Positions 46,476-56,651 of a stretch of DNA of 64,000 nucleotides are shown here, piece after piece. The translations under genes were made by a program, and so were the position numbers. Numbering within the stretch: the stretch's first letter is position 1; each line of letters starts with the position of its first letter. This DNA comes from Conoideocrella luteorostrata (lineage: Eukaryota > Ascomycota > Sordariomycetes > Hypocreales > Clavicipitaceae). The notes below the pieces were generated by a model, which ran no database searches, had not been told where the DNA came from, and was given only the letters and a program-made list of their open reading frames with translations. The stretch spans positions 124,001-188,000 of the forward strand of contig JASWJB010000016.1 of assembly GCA_032433595.1 (NCBI GenBank). Reading direction: 5' to 3'.

Positions 46476-48275
46476 ATGGGCCAAGAGACTAAACCTCCCT
46501 CTGAAGAGGAGTTACGGCCTCCTTTGCCTCCTCGACGATATTTGAGCGCTATAGCAGAATCAAGAGGCCCGCAGGCTGAAGCTACCACTGCAATTACTCC
46601 TATAGAAATCCAGACGCTATCGTTCCCCGACGGCTCTCGAGGAACTTTCTCCGCGCCTGGAGCCAGATCAGCATCTACCCCTATAAGCAGCGGCTATGAT
46701 TCTCCTGGATACATGGCCAGTATATCTGGCGGAGAAGGAGCTGATGATGCTGCTAGCGTTGTGAGCTTCACACCAACGATGCGCCCAGCCGCGGACATAG
46801 CCAGTTTGATGGTGGCCGACTTTCATAAGCGCAGTCCCGCCTGGAACCTGCTCCAGTCACAATCCGCTACAGTTAAGCCATTCGAACGGCTTCGTGGTGC
46901 CATTCATGATGAGCTCGCAGATTTCGAACAAGAGTGTTATGACATACCCTCGCAGGAAGACGACAATTGCAAAGATGAGGAGCGGTTATCAAAGTGGAAA
47001 TCCAAGCGAAAGCATTACATGATTCTGTCTTCCGCCGGAAAGCCTATATGGAGCCGGCATGGAGATATTGATCTTATCAACTCCTCTATCGGAGTTATTC
47101 AAACCATCATATCATTCTATGAAAGTGCCAAGAACCCCCTGCAAGGATTCGCAGCGGGCAACACAAGGTTTGTGGTAGTGACGCAAGGCCCTCTTCATCT
47201 CGTGGCCATAAGCAAGCTCAGGGAGAGTGATGTACAGCTCAAGTCGCAACTCGACGCGCTATATATGCAGATTCTATCTACTTTGACACTGCCGACACTG
47301 AAGAGTATTTTCGTCCACCGTCCATCATCCGATCTACGAAAACCTCTTCAGGGCACAGAGTCACTGCTGTCATCGTTAGCAGATACATTTACAATTGGAT
47401 CCGCATCGGCTCTCCTTGGCTCGCTGGAGTGTTTAAGGTTGCGCAAATCCGAAAGGCATGCTATCAACAACACCTTTCTCAAGCTGAGAACCGACACTCT
47501 TTTGTATGGGCTGATTGTCGCTGGAGGTAAGCTTGTAAGCGTTATCCGGCCACGACGACACTCACTGCATCCTAGTGACTTGCAGCTGATTTTGAACATG
47601 TTGTTTGAGTCGGATGGTATCAAGGGAGGCGGGGGTGAAAACTGGATACCCATCTGTCTTCCAGCCTTCAATAACAAAGGCTACCTTTACATGTATGTCA
47701 GCTTCTTCGAAGATCAGATGGGAGCCGAGGGGACAACTTCACAATCAGACGATGCCCCGGAAGCGAATAAAGCAATTGCAATGATTCTTATCAGTGCAAA
47801 CAAAGAGAGCTTTTTCGGTCTGAAGCAAATGCGCGACGATGTTGGGCAGGCCTTGGCAAAAGGTGGTAACTTGGCAATCATTCAAAACGCTGTTCGTGCC
47901 GGCCGGCCAGCCATGTCGCAAATCGCGCCAGGAAGCCAAATTAGCCATTTCCTATACAAGTCAAGAGCGAACGTGCAATTTTGCATGGCATCTCTTGAGC
48001 CTTTGTTCGTTCACGTTGTGGAGCGTCGGAGGCTCATGTCACTCTACCACGAGCTGCACGCCTCTGTCCACGCTAAGCACGCGCATCTCAAGGTCTTGCA
48101 CTGCTCAAGCGAAGAGGCAACCTCTCTAGCTTGGATCACACCGGTGTTTGAATATTATTGCATCGGGGGACCCAACATGTCCAGGTCAGCAATGACACAA
48201 GGAGCTAACAAGATCATTCAATGGGCGAAGAGAGAGGAGCAACGATTATTCATTATTGGCGGCGGCGTGTTTTAA
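46476..48275 (+). CDS. MON1: Vacuolar fusion protein Mon1
   Basis: A single exon of 599 residues from the ATG at 46476. Mon1 with Ccz1 is the guanine-nucleotide exchange factor that activates Ypt7/Rab7 on late endosomes and vacuoles, and it is required for autophagy and, in several fungi, plant infection. The N-terminus (1-150) is Ser/Pro/Gly-rich and probably disordered. Three longin-like regions follow: [40 protein letters not shown] and [20 protein letters not shown] in the first; [20 protein letters not shown] and [14 protein letters not shown], then [20 protein letters not shown] in the second; [20 protein letters not shown] and [20 protein letters not shown] in the third. No missing parts seen. 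Divergent from DOP1, another endosomal trafficking gene. Confidence 0.96.
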   Translation: MGQETKPPSEEELRPPLPPRRYLSAIAESRGPQAEATTAITPIEIQTLSFPDGSRGTFSAPGARSASTPISSGYDSPGYMASISGGEGADDAASVVSFTPTMRPAADIASLMVADFHKRSPAWNLLQSQSATVKPFERLRGAIHDELADFEQECYDIPSQEDDNCKDEERLSKWKSKRKHYMILSSAGKPIWSRHGDIDLINSSIGVIQTIISFYESAKNPLQGFAAGNTRFVVVTQGPLHLVAISKLRESDVQLKSQLDALYMQILSTLTLPTLKSIFVHRPSSDLRKPLQGTESLLSSLADTFTIGSASALLGSLECLRLRKSERHAINNTFLKLRTDTLLYGLIVAGGKLVSVIRPRRHSLHPSDLQLILNMLFESDGIKGGGGENWIPICLPAFNNKGYLYMYVSFFEDQMGAEGTTSQSDDAPEANKAIAMILISANKESFFGLKQMRDDVGQALAKGGNLAIIQNAVRAGRPAMSQIAPGSQISHFLYKSRANVQFCMASLEPLFVHVVERRRLMSLYHELHASVHAKHAHLKVLHCSSEEATSLAWITPVFEYYCIGGPNMSRSAMTQGANKIIQWAKREEQRLFIIGGGVF

Positions 48276-48627
48276 GCATACGGCGCTGAAAAGCTAATCT
48301 GTAACATTATGTGCATCATTAAATGGCGGCATATAGAGCCGTTATACATAGGTATCTAGGTAAAAATACTCGTACATTCATGGTCGAGTTTCCGTTCAAC
48401 GCCATGTCAAGAAAAGAGTAAGGATGTTGTTCATCCCTATGCCCATGATTCTCCTCGACTCCCAATCGCAGCATGAGTCCGGGCAGTAGTGGTCGTAACA
48501 GGTCTCATATCAAGTCGTAACCCTTTTTAATGGCGTGCCAGTATGAACTTTGCTGCGACGTCTGTCAATTTCTCCTTTTATGAAACAGATAAAGTAAACC
48601 CCTCCCCTCCCCCAGGATGTTGGTATT
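48276..48627. other. Convergent intergenic
   Basis: 352 bp downstream of MON1 and of the minus-strand hypothetical gene. No gene seen. Confidence 0.55.
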
Positions 48628-49023
48628 TCATGTCAACCGAGAGCACTCTCCATCATCTGAGCGCCGTCTGGGCAGATGAAAAGATCTTCTGGCCCAATCC
48701 CGTATTCTATCATTGACACCAGAGCCGATGCTGGTGCTGCGTCTAGAGTAAGTCGATGACCAACTATCTTCTCGCGACTGAGCCGGACGATGAGGATGGT
48801 CCATGCTGTCAATTGAGATGCTGGAGTAGTGTTGTGAAGATGGCGAGCTTTCAGCAGTATCTGTCGCCGGTGGTATACTCGAAGCATTCACCAGAGCTTC
48901 GGAGAATGGTGCATCAAAGTCTTCATGGAAGCGAGGACTTCTTGTAGAGCTTTGGGGGTGTTGAACATCGGGATCTTTCTTTCTTTCAGGCATGACGAGG
49001 TGTAATTCTGGTTTGGACGGCAT
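48628..49023 (-). CDS. Hypothetical Ser/Arg-rich protein, 131 residues
   Basis: A single minus-strand frame of 131 residues starting MPSKPELHLVMPERKK. It is Ser/Asp/Arg-rich, with a middle section SSPSSQHYSSISIDSMD that looks like phosphorylation-prone disorder, and a basic amphipathic tail RIRDWARRSFHLPRRRSDD. I know no family, but the composition differs from random frames and short fungal hypotheticals with a similar WARRS-type tail do occur to my memory. No signal peptide or membrane segment. It is convergent with MON1. A competing shorter frame (48633-48887) on the same strand is a shadow. Coding status is likely but unproven. Confidence 0.55.
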   Translation of the reverse strand: MPSKPELHLVMPERKKDPDVQHPQSSTRSPRFHEDFDAPFSEALVNASSIPPATDTAESSPSSQHYSSISIDSMDHPHRPAQSREDSWSSTYSRRSTSIGSGVNDRIRDWARRSFHLPRRRSDDGECSRLT

Positions 49024-51708
49024 CGCAATAATACAGCCAATAATAACTCGGTGGTTTGCGACGGGGAGTGTCGATGTAGGAGCCAGCTCCGGTGATGACT
49101 ACTGCTTGGCGCAATGGAGACTACAGTCGATACTGAAAGGTGGGCGAAGTGACAATAATTGCAAGAGGCGCTGGAGAGGTTATTGAGCAGCAACTACCAG
49201 AAATCGATGTTGGAGGGAATAGTCAAAGAAATAGAAAACCAGAGAACAGGAGCAACAGGAGCAACAGAGCCGCGACCTGGGGCAGCGGGGGGTTAGAAAG
49301 GCTGCAGGATAGCCGTTGAGAGACACACGACGACAACAACGCTGGCACATTTGGTTTAACGTTATGAGATGGATGGAGCCAGAAGAAGCCTTGAAGCCGC
49401 CCGTTTGCATGTCAACCGAAATAGCGATGGGCCACCCACCACCAAATACCCCTGACTAGACGGGTATCAAGAGGACCCAAGCTTCTTCAACCATGTGGAC
49501 TTGGTGGATCAGCAATGGCTCCGACTGGTCAAGGCACAGTGGTTGACCCTCCAGAAGTCATTTTAGTCTCGTCAAGGCGGCCGAGTTCATTCTACCGTCG
49601 TTGTCGAAGCCGTGGGGGAGAATCAGTCACTGACCACATGTTCGAATTCTAGTTCCAATGGGGAATGAGGGCTGTCTATCAGGAGTGCCATCCGTTCAGG
49701 GGAGTCCACACACATCTTGCTGCTCCAATCATTTGCACGGACTAGACCTGAAGCAAACTGGCAGGTGGAATTTGTTTGACACAGGGACGAGCTTGTCAGA
49801 GGTTTTTCTACAAAATATGCACAATAGTTCTCCGTGCGGAGTGTGAAGTACATGTCGTGGCCCGAGGTACGGAGTAAAGTGTTTGGCACGGCAAAAAAAA
49901 GAAGGCGTTGCTTGGCCGGTGGCAGGGTTGCGTCGCATAGGTCGGAAACGGCTAATCTCTTAACAGCTCGAGTGTAATTAAACTGGAACAAATTTTTACG
50001 TTTCTCTCGCCCGTCATTTTAAGTTATTTCGTGCCTTCTTTTGGCTGGTCGTCTCCGTTAGCTACTTCATACGGAGTACGGAGTACACAGGCCACACCCA
50101 TTGTCAATTATCGTGACATCTTGCCGTTTGTTGAAGGGCCGCATTTTCTCATGCCATCAACAAAAGTCCAAACGTCAATGCAATAGGCACCCCAAAGAAG
50201 GCTGCTGAATCCACCTCACCTATTGTATTTTACTTCCTCGCCGGCACGCGCTACTTTGAGCGACGAATTGGCGAATCCACAGGTGAAGAAAAGGAAAGAT
50301 TCAGAGTGTTGTACTCACTCAGGCACCTAGGTACTAAAAGTAGTTGCCCATTTTAAAAGAGAATGCTATGTACTGTGACTACTCAACTAAGTACTTGCCT
50401 CAAGTAGGTGCTTGTTCTCTGTACAACACGACGCACTTCACGACACACAAAACGATGCAGCCCTGCCAAGCCTGCGCACCATGGAGAAGGGGCAGTGCCC
50501 AGATCTTCCCGCATCAATCTCTTTGGGTTGTGGGTCGCTTGCCGACATTTGAGACGTAGCCCTGACGCTTGAAGTTTGCAAACATTTAATCAGGCCAACG
50601 TGTGACAAGCGCCATTTTTAAAATAGCAATATTTCTTTTAAAAAAAAAATGGTAAAAATTTGTAAGTAGCAACAATTTTTTCGTCGTGTAGTATGTCGCC
50701 CCCCACAGAGTTCATGAGGGAGTGCAGAGAGCGTCTGTCTGCTTCCGATCCTCGTCTTTGGATCAGATGATTTCGTTGAGGCACATGACTTTGTACAGTC
50801 TGAATTACAAATTTCTTGCTGTCGTGTGACCCCTCTTGGATATGGCGCTGTTCAGGCGTGGCGGCAAGAATGCTTAGCTCTTCTCTACACTTGCGTACAG
50901 GACCAGATGGAGCCTGATCTCATTGTGAGATGTATCATGTATGACCGACTGTATTCATCAATGAGTGCCTCCTCCTGGCTGTCAGTTGGCAAGGCTTCTC
51001 CTGTCAGCTTTGGCCACCTGGCGCCACGTAATTAAGCGAGACTGAGTCGTATCGATATGTTGACATATAAGTCCTTCCCCAGAGCTCCTTCCTCAACATC
51101 ATCATCAGCTGGTCATGAGCGGCAGACAGCAGCGTCTAATGTAACCCAGGTCTCCTCAGCAACAAGACGACCTGATGGGCATTATGGCGTCTTACAAGAC
51201 TCACGGCCACGTTGTCGGTATGGCAACGCCATGACATTGGTGGGAAAAAAATTATCAGGCGGGATGAAGTCTTCAACAAGTTCAGAAGCTGGCGTGCTTG
51301 CTACTTGCCGGGCTCACGATGAAGGAGACCAGGTGGTCAAGTAGCGGTTGCTTGCTTCGCCAAATCTTTCGCATCAGTTCATTGTTGCTTTCCAAGCTTG
51401 AATCAACATGCCAAGTTGCTTGCTAGTCTTTTTTTTTTTTAAATCTACTCGTAGTAAGAAATCTCTGTCTTTTTCTCATCCTCCATCGTCAACTTTTTTG
51501 GGGTGACCATCTCTACCAGCATCCGACTGTGACGTCTTGCTGCGAGCCACTGAAGTATTTGGTCCCGGATCTCCAACAACTCACTTTGTCGCGGCTTCGA
51601 CGGTCTTCTTTTTTGTTCCAGTTTGTGTCATTTCCGTATTTTCTTACCGTCTATCATTATTGTTGTTCGGCAATACGCCGTTAGGCCTAAGGCTTGTGTA
51701 CAATCATC
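49024..51708. other. 2.7-kb spacer, no gene seen
   Basis: Contains TACGGAGTA at 49868, and an overlapping tandem pair at 50070 and 50077. Two A/T homopolymer runs lie at 50640-50649 and 51430-51440. Frames such as 50826-51035 and 51057-51344 are not convincing. Confidence 0.55.
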
Positions 51709-54690
51709 ATGGATATGGCCAGATCTCGACTGAGAAGTACAAGCAATGGCTCGCTACATAACACGTACACTGCTTATGGATCTCATATACCCCCGTCCTC
51801 AAGCATTCCGCGAGGGCAAGTTTCAACCCAGAGACGACCTCTCCGAAATGTCAGCCAGAATTCAATCTTACCTCCATCTCCTGGGCCGTTGTTGAGTATG
51901 CTCAAGACTACTACCGAGATGGGAAATGTTGGAGCCTTCCCCCTTCAACATCAACAGTCACCAGGCACATCATTAGCGTATCACCGGGGGCCACGACCAG
52001 ATCTCGTTGCTGCCACGCCTCCGAGATATAATCACAAAAAGTGCGAAAACTTCTACTACACTGATGATCATCGGCCGCTTCGTTCCTACAGAGATACTAC
52101 TTCTGAGATCATATCACTTTACGGATATGATAATCAGCCCATCTACGTCGCGCCGGGCTCTCCAATCATGGACGATAACAGCCATAGGTCTTATTCCATC
52201 ACAACGAACGGCTCTCGCCATCTACCGTCCCAAAAGTCTTCAGGAAATTTGCAGAGTCACTCCAGTGGAGGTGGACTCCAACGACCGCGTTCCCCTTTCC
52301 CATATCCAACACGGCTCAAGAGGCCAGGAGTGCGGCCATCATCTCCTGCAGTTGCTAATAATGGGTCTGTTGATTACAGCAGAATGGTCGAGCTTGATCG
52401 AGTTTCGCAGGTAAGATGCTATATGGTGCGTGGCACAGCAATGTACTTGCCCATATTAACCAAAATATTACAGAGGACGATTCATGGGTCTTACAAATCG
52501 AATAGCTCGAATTGGCCTCGTCGGCCACCACCTCTGTCACTCCGTTCGGAATTCAATCGATCGACTGCATCATTGCCCTCGAGGGTATCGCCAGGTCCTT
52601 ATTATCATGGATCGGGGTCACACAGGTCTAGAACTCCGAGCTCCTCGCAGTCCGGTGCCAGCAGATATGGACGCTTTGAGCAGCAAGCCAGGATACCCGC
52701 TGATCGAGGAGAGAGATCTCCCAGCCTCACGTCCATTGTTGGCATGTATCGGCGGCCAAGCACTACAAAAGCGTCCGGGCCACCAACTCAAATGATCAGT
52801 CAGTTCTACTACGACTATAGCGAGGACTTTGACAAGCCAACTGCCGCAGTTCATGCCAATAAACAGCAACCCACAACTCAAGTTGTGCCAAGTCATGATG
52901 ACCTCGGTACGGATAATGGCGGTCATGGTCCAATCGCACAGGCAGGTTCAGCCAATATTGCACATGAAAACGAGCCAATCGTGAAGGCTCTTCAAATTTC
53001 TGCTTCTTCCAAGCCATTGGAAGAGAAGCGGCTTGAACCAACCTCTGACAATGTCCAAGCCAGCGTCAGGAAGGAAGGCGACACTCACCTCAAAAACCTC
53101 CTCGCAAGCCGGAGGCTATCTCGGTCCGCACCGCCTAGCTCCCAGCAGGGAGAAGCATGTAAGGACCCTGATGAAAAGCAAGAAATCTCACTCAGTGAGA
53201 AGTCCGCTTCGAAGTCCGAACTGTGCCTGTTATCAAAAACGTTAGGCAATAAGCTGGCTGTGAATCGCCTCTCAAAAGAAGTCGATGCTCAGACGGACCA
53301 AGATGCCACACGATGCACATTTGGCCAAACAATTCCTGACTTCGCGTCTATATTCTCTTCATTCGATCTGTTGGCAAAGTCGCCATGTTTCAAAGCCACA
53401 GAAAACATTACCAAACAGCCGGACGATACGAATGATGCTAATAGCATTCATTCGGTACACCATCTTGGCCATTTGAGACATCGACGCAACATGGCAGCGA
53501 TGAGAATTAGCACCAGTGATTTGAGCGATGAATCTGGGTTCATTGTAGACTGTTCTTCGCAAGGGCAGCAGCTGAACATTTTGTCGCCAGAGCCAATCTC
53601 TCCTGCTCGCGGACTAAAGGTGAAAAACAGCATACCGCAACTAATGAAGGCTTTACCCCCACTACCTTCCGATCAATTGCAGGGCCAGAGACTAGATGAG
53701 GACGTTGTTCGGGAACGTGCTAAGCAGTCAGCTATCAGACGTTGTCACGACCTCAGTCAGCTGCGGGATACTATCCAAGAGGAGAAGCATCCTCTCACCG
53801 AAACCAAACCACAGCTTTCAAAGCAGGAACACCATTTAGAAAGACAAACCAGTGTCTCCAAATTCAAAGTTCGAGTCAAACGATCTTCCTCGCCCATGTT
53901 TACTGACCACGGTGCTAGCCATCCTGACGATCATACATACCCAAAAGGATTGCAGCAAACCCCAGTCATGCCAATGAAGCCAAAGCTGAAACTTAAGCTT
54001 TCTCGCAGTCAATTGGGTCAGGGTCGCTGCGCCAAAGGGGAAGCATTCATGAAAGTCAATCGTCTTAAGCAATGCAATTCGCTGGCCGACCTTGCCCTGT
54101 GTTCATCACAGCAAGCCGCCAAAGCAAACAATGGCACGACAGACGGCCATGGTGCTAAGGCTGGCTCCCAACCGGACAAAGAATGCCTGCAGTCTTTGGA
54201 TGGTCCTCATGACAGGCTATATAGCGAAGTTCGCGCGTCACCTCAGCCTTCCGACCAATTTAATATACCTTACCCATCGTCACAAGATGTCGACGCTGGA
54301 AACAAACGCTCGATTTCATCTTCTAATAAAGACACACTTGTTCAACGTCAGAGTTGCAGCTCGGACACAATTCCTCATCAGGAGAATGGCATACGCAGAA
54401 AGATGTCAATGTTTCGCTTACGCATTGTTGAGTCTCTAGCGCCAAATCCGGCGAAGAAGGGCGGGAAAGTTCAAGAATTGCAGCACAGCGATAGCCATCT
54501 TTCTATCAACGTGACTTTGAAGGACTCTGATACCAATATTGATAGCATGGCCAGCAACATGGACAAATCGCATAAAATAAAATCAGATTGGATGGCAAGT
54601 CGCGTTAAGCGATGGGCAACGGACGCCAGAAAAGCAGTACGATCTTATGTGAGGCGTACTTTGGATCGATCACCACGGTGGAGTGAATGA
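51709..54690 (+). CDS. Large Ser-rich, probably disordered protein (unknown)
   Basis: Two exons (51709-52410, 52474-54690) give 972 residues; start at MDMARSRLRST. The 63-nt intron has GTAAGA and TTACAG ends, and being in frame without stops it could be retained. The sequence is rich in Ser, Pro, Arg, Gln and His through most of its length, with short motifs that recur in related fungal proteins as I recall: QRTIHGSYKSNSSNWPRRPP after the splice, FYYDYSEDF near residue 343, VRERAKQSAIRRCHDLSQLR and KPKLKLKLSRSQL, and a basic tail SRVKRWATDARKAVRSYVRR. No enzyme domain or membrane segment. I do not recognise a function; a scaffold or cell-cortex role is conceivable but not supported. Confidence 0.85.
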   Translation: MDMARSRLRSTSNGSLHNTYTAYGSHIPPSSSIPRGQVSTQRRPLRNVSQNSILPPSPGPLLSMLKTTTEMGNVGAFPLQHQQSPGTSLAYHRGPRPDLVAATPPRYNHKKCENFYYTDDHRPLRSYRDTTSEIISLYGYDNQPIYVAPGSPIMDDNSHRSYSITTNGSRHLPSQKSSGNLQSHSSGGGLQRPRSPFPYPTRLKRPGVRPSSPAVANNGSVDYSRMVELDRVSQVRCYMVRGTAMYLPILTKILQRTIHGSYKSNSSNWPRRPPPLSLRSEFNRSTASLPSRVSPGPYYHGSGSHRSRTPSSSQSGASRYGRFEQQARIPADRGERSPSLTSIVGMYRRPSTTKASGPPTQMISQFYYDYSEDFDKPTAAVHANKQQPTTQVVPSHDDLGTDNGGHGPIAQAGSANIAHENEPIVKALQISASSKPLEEKRLEPTSDNVQASVRKEGDTHLKNLLASRRLSRSAPPSSQQGEACKDPDEKQEISLSEKSASKSELCLLSKTLGNKLAVNRLSKEVDAQTDQDATRCTFGQTIPDFASIFSSFDLLAKSPCFKATENITKQPDDTNDANSIHSVHHLGHLRHRRNMAAMRISTSDLSDESGFIVDCSSQGQQLNILSPEPISPARGLKVKNSIPQLMKALPPLPSDQLQGQRLDEDVVRERAKQSAIRRCHDLSQLRDTIQEEKHPLTETKPQLSKQEHHLERQTSVSKFKVRVKRSSSPMFTDHGASHPDDHTYPKGLQQTPVMPMKPKLKLKLSRSQLGQGRCAKGEAFMKVNRLKQCNSLADLALCSSQQAAKANNGTTDGHGAKAGSQPDKECLQSLDGPHDRLYSEVRASPQPSDQFNIPYPSSQDVDAGNKRSISSSNKDTLVQRQSCSSDTIPHQENGIRRKMSMFRLRIVESLAPNPAKKGGKVQELQHSDSHLSINVTLKDSDTNIDSMASNMDKSHKIKSDWMASRVKRWATDARKAVRSYVRRTLDRSPRWSE

Positions 54691-55192
54691 TGAACTGGCC
54701 TGGTTGGTGATGGAAGGTTCTAGTTTTGGGGTCTTGAATGAGCTTTTTTCTTTCATGTTCTTGCATTTGGGTTAAGAGCGTCTGTATTTCGTCTGCACGA
54801 GCAGGGACTTTGGTTGCTTGAGTACATCACGGGTCATTCATTTCGCACTCGGGTTTTTATAATCACAGTTTTGCTTGTTAGACTGCTTTGTTGAAATGCT
54901 CCATGGTTTTTTTTTTTTTTTTTTTTAGCTACTCAGGCCAATTACACTCCTATTATACTTATTAAGGCACATGTTCCGATCATGAAGACCGATGCGCCGC
55001 AGCGGGGGCAGCGGAAGCGGAAGTCCGCCCCCACGATATTAACATCAGCCTCTTGCTGAAGACTATGATATCTGTAGGATGTGAGAGTGCCGTAATTTAA
55101 ATCGACTCCGTGAGAGCTTGCAGAATTTCTTGACAGTTTCTCCCTTTCCACAATTTGCTGCGATACTATGGCAGTATCACAATCTTGCACAA
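54691..55192. other. Intergenic
   Basis: 502 bp between tandem genes, with a run of 20 T at 54907-54926. No gene seen. Confidence 0.6.
54907..54926. repeat. T20 homopolymer
   Basis: Twenty consecutive T in the 3' flank of the 972-residue gene. Confidence 0.9.
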
Positions 55193-56110
55193 ATGACAGC
55201 CCCTAGTATGGAAACTCACAATGACTTCAAGAATGGTGTTGATGCACGGGCTGCTGCACGGCAAAATAATCAGACAACTCCAACTTCAGGCGTGTCTCCA
55301 GGATACATTCAAGCCAATATGGTTGTTCTCCCATCCAGGTACGCTGCCGATTTCCGCACGTTGTGTGCTCGCAATCCAGTGCCGTGCCCCTTGATCGCCG
55401 AATCTGCTAGCAAAGGATGTTTCACTGCATTAAAGTCGTGGATTGACGGGATAAAAGACGAAGACATCATCTCTGAGAAGTGCGATTTGAGACGAGATAT
55501 CCCTCGTTACATGGTCTACTCTGACTCCAAGCTAGTCAAGTCGCATTGTACAGAAATCACATCGTACTGGACGGACGACCATGTTGCTTTCCTTATCGGC
55601 TGCTCATACAGCTTTGAGACGGAGCTAGCCAAAGCTGATCTGTCACCTCGTCATGTGGTACTTGGCAGGAACGTGCCCATGTATAGGACTTCAGTGCGGT
55701 TATGTCCGGCCGGTGTGTTTACTGCGAGTACGTTTGTAGTATCGATGAGGTCGTATAAGAAGAAGGACATAGACAAGGTCAGGAAAATTACGAGACGGTT
55801 TGGAGTTACGCATGGGGAGCCGATTGATTGGGGGTGGAGAGCCGTGGAGAGACTGGGGATAAGGGATCTGGACATGCCAGAATGGGGGGATATGCCACTC
55901 ACAATGGATGGGAGGGCATTCGGCGCGGCACGGGAGTATGGAGATGAAGGCGAGGACGATGAGGATGAGGAAGTTCCGATGTTTTGGGGATGTGGAGTGA
56001 CGCCGCAAGAGGCGGTTATGAGGGCAGGCTTAGAGGGAGTGGTAATGGGGCATGCGCCGGGGCATATGTTAGTTCTAGATTTGAAGGATGAAGATATTGT
56101 GAGCGGTTGA
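55193..56110 (+). CDS. DUF1445 / D-glutamate cyclase-family protein
   Basis: Single exon, 305 residues from the ATG at 55193. The UPF0317/DUF1445 hallmarks are present: PSRYAADFRTLCARNPVPCP (47-66), RRDIPRYMVY (100-109), DHVAFLIGCSYSFE (129-142), FVVSMRSYKK, and VPMFWGCGVTPQEAVMRA (261-278) with HAPGHMLVLDL. The vertebrate member (DGLUCY) cyclises D-glutamate to 5-oxo-D-proline; bacterial members often sit with 5-oxoprolinase components. A 12-residue acidic insert (GDEGEDDEDEE, 250-260) lies just before the conserved Phe-Trp. No targeting signal stands out, although an upstream in-frame TTG reading would add hydrophobic residues. Its downstream neighbour is a Zn2Cys6 regulator in the same direction. 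Function in fungi is unproven. Confidence 0.92.
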   Translation: MTAPSMETHNDFKNGVDARAAARQNNQTTPTSGVSPGYIQANMVVLPSRYAADFRTLCARNPVPCPLIAESASKGCFTALKSWIDGIKDEDIISEKCDLRRDIPRYMVYSDSKLVKSHCTEITSYWTDDHVAFLIGCSYSFETELAKADLSPRHVVLGRNVPMYRTSVRLCPAGVFTASTFVVSMRSYKKKDIDKVRKITRRFGVTHGEPIDWGWRAVERLGIRDLDMPEWGDMPLTMDGRAFGAAREYGDEGEDDEDEEVPMFWGCGVTPQEAVMRAGLEGVVMGHAPGHMLVLDLKDEDIVSG

Positions 56111-56651
56111 AGTGCCTTTCGGGAGTTTGTAGATGCGGGGCGGAGATGAGATCTGTGTGTCTGTGCCAGCCGTGTTACGGGGTAGGAAATATTGCAGCAT
56201 TTTGCTTTACAATTGCTGGTTTTTATTTCCTCTCCCGATGCTTTTGTTCTAGCTAGCGCGAGGAGGGGATGCTAATCATAAATCATGGTCAAGGGTTGTT
56301 GGTATTGCTGTATATGGCGAATTTCGTAGCTACTTAGCCATGGCAGTAAGAAAAGCTAATCGTGTGAAGCACGTTCCCAGCACTCTCCGCGCTTCATGAC
56401 GAGGAGGCATCACTTCAATTACCCACATATGGCATAAGCGCACAAAAAAGCTCTCTTGTCACAAGAATATTAATAGGATAACAATTTCAACAACGTCATG
56501 TCATGATGGAAATTTAGTCTCACAGCTGGCTGTTAAGAAGGTGGTCACTGCGCGTCAGGTACAGGGTGGCACCTTCCTTCAGTTCCGCCGTCGCCGAGTA
56601 GCGTCAATTGACTTGGACATGCTTTTTCAGCCTCTTTTTTTTTGGTCGGAG
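56111..56651. other. Intergenic upstream of the Zn2Cys6 gene
   Basis: 541 bp between tandem genes. No coding signal; it probably contains the promoter of the regulator. Confidence 0.55.
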
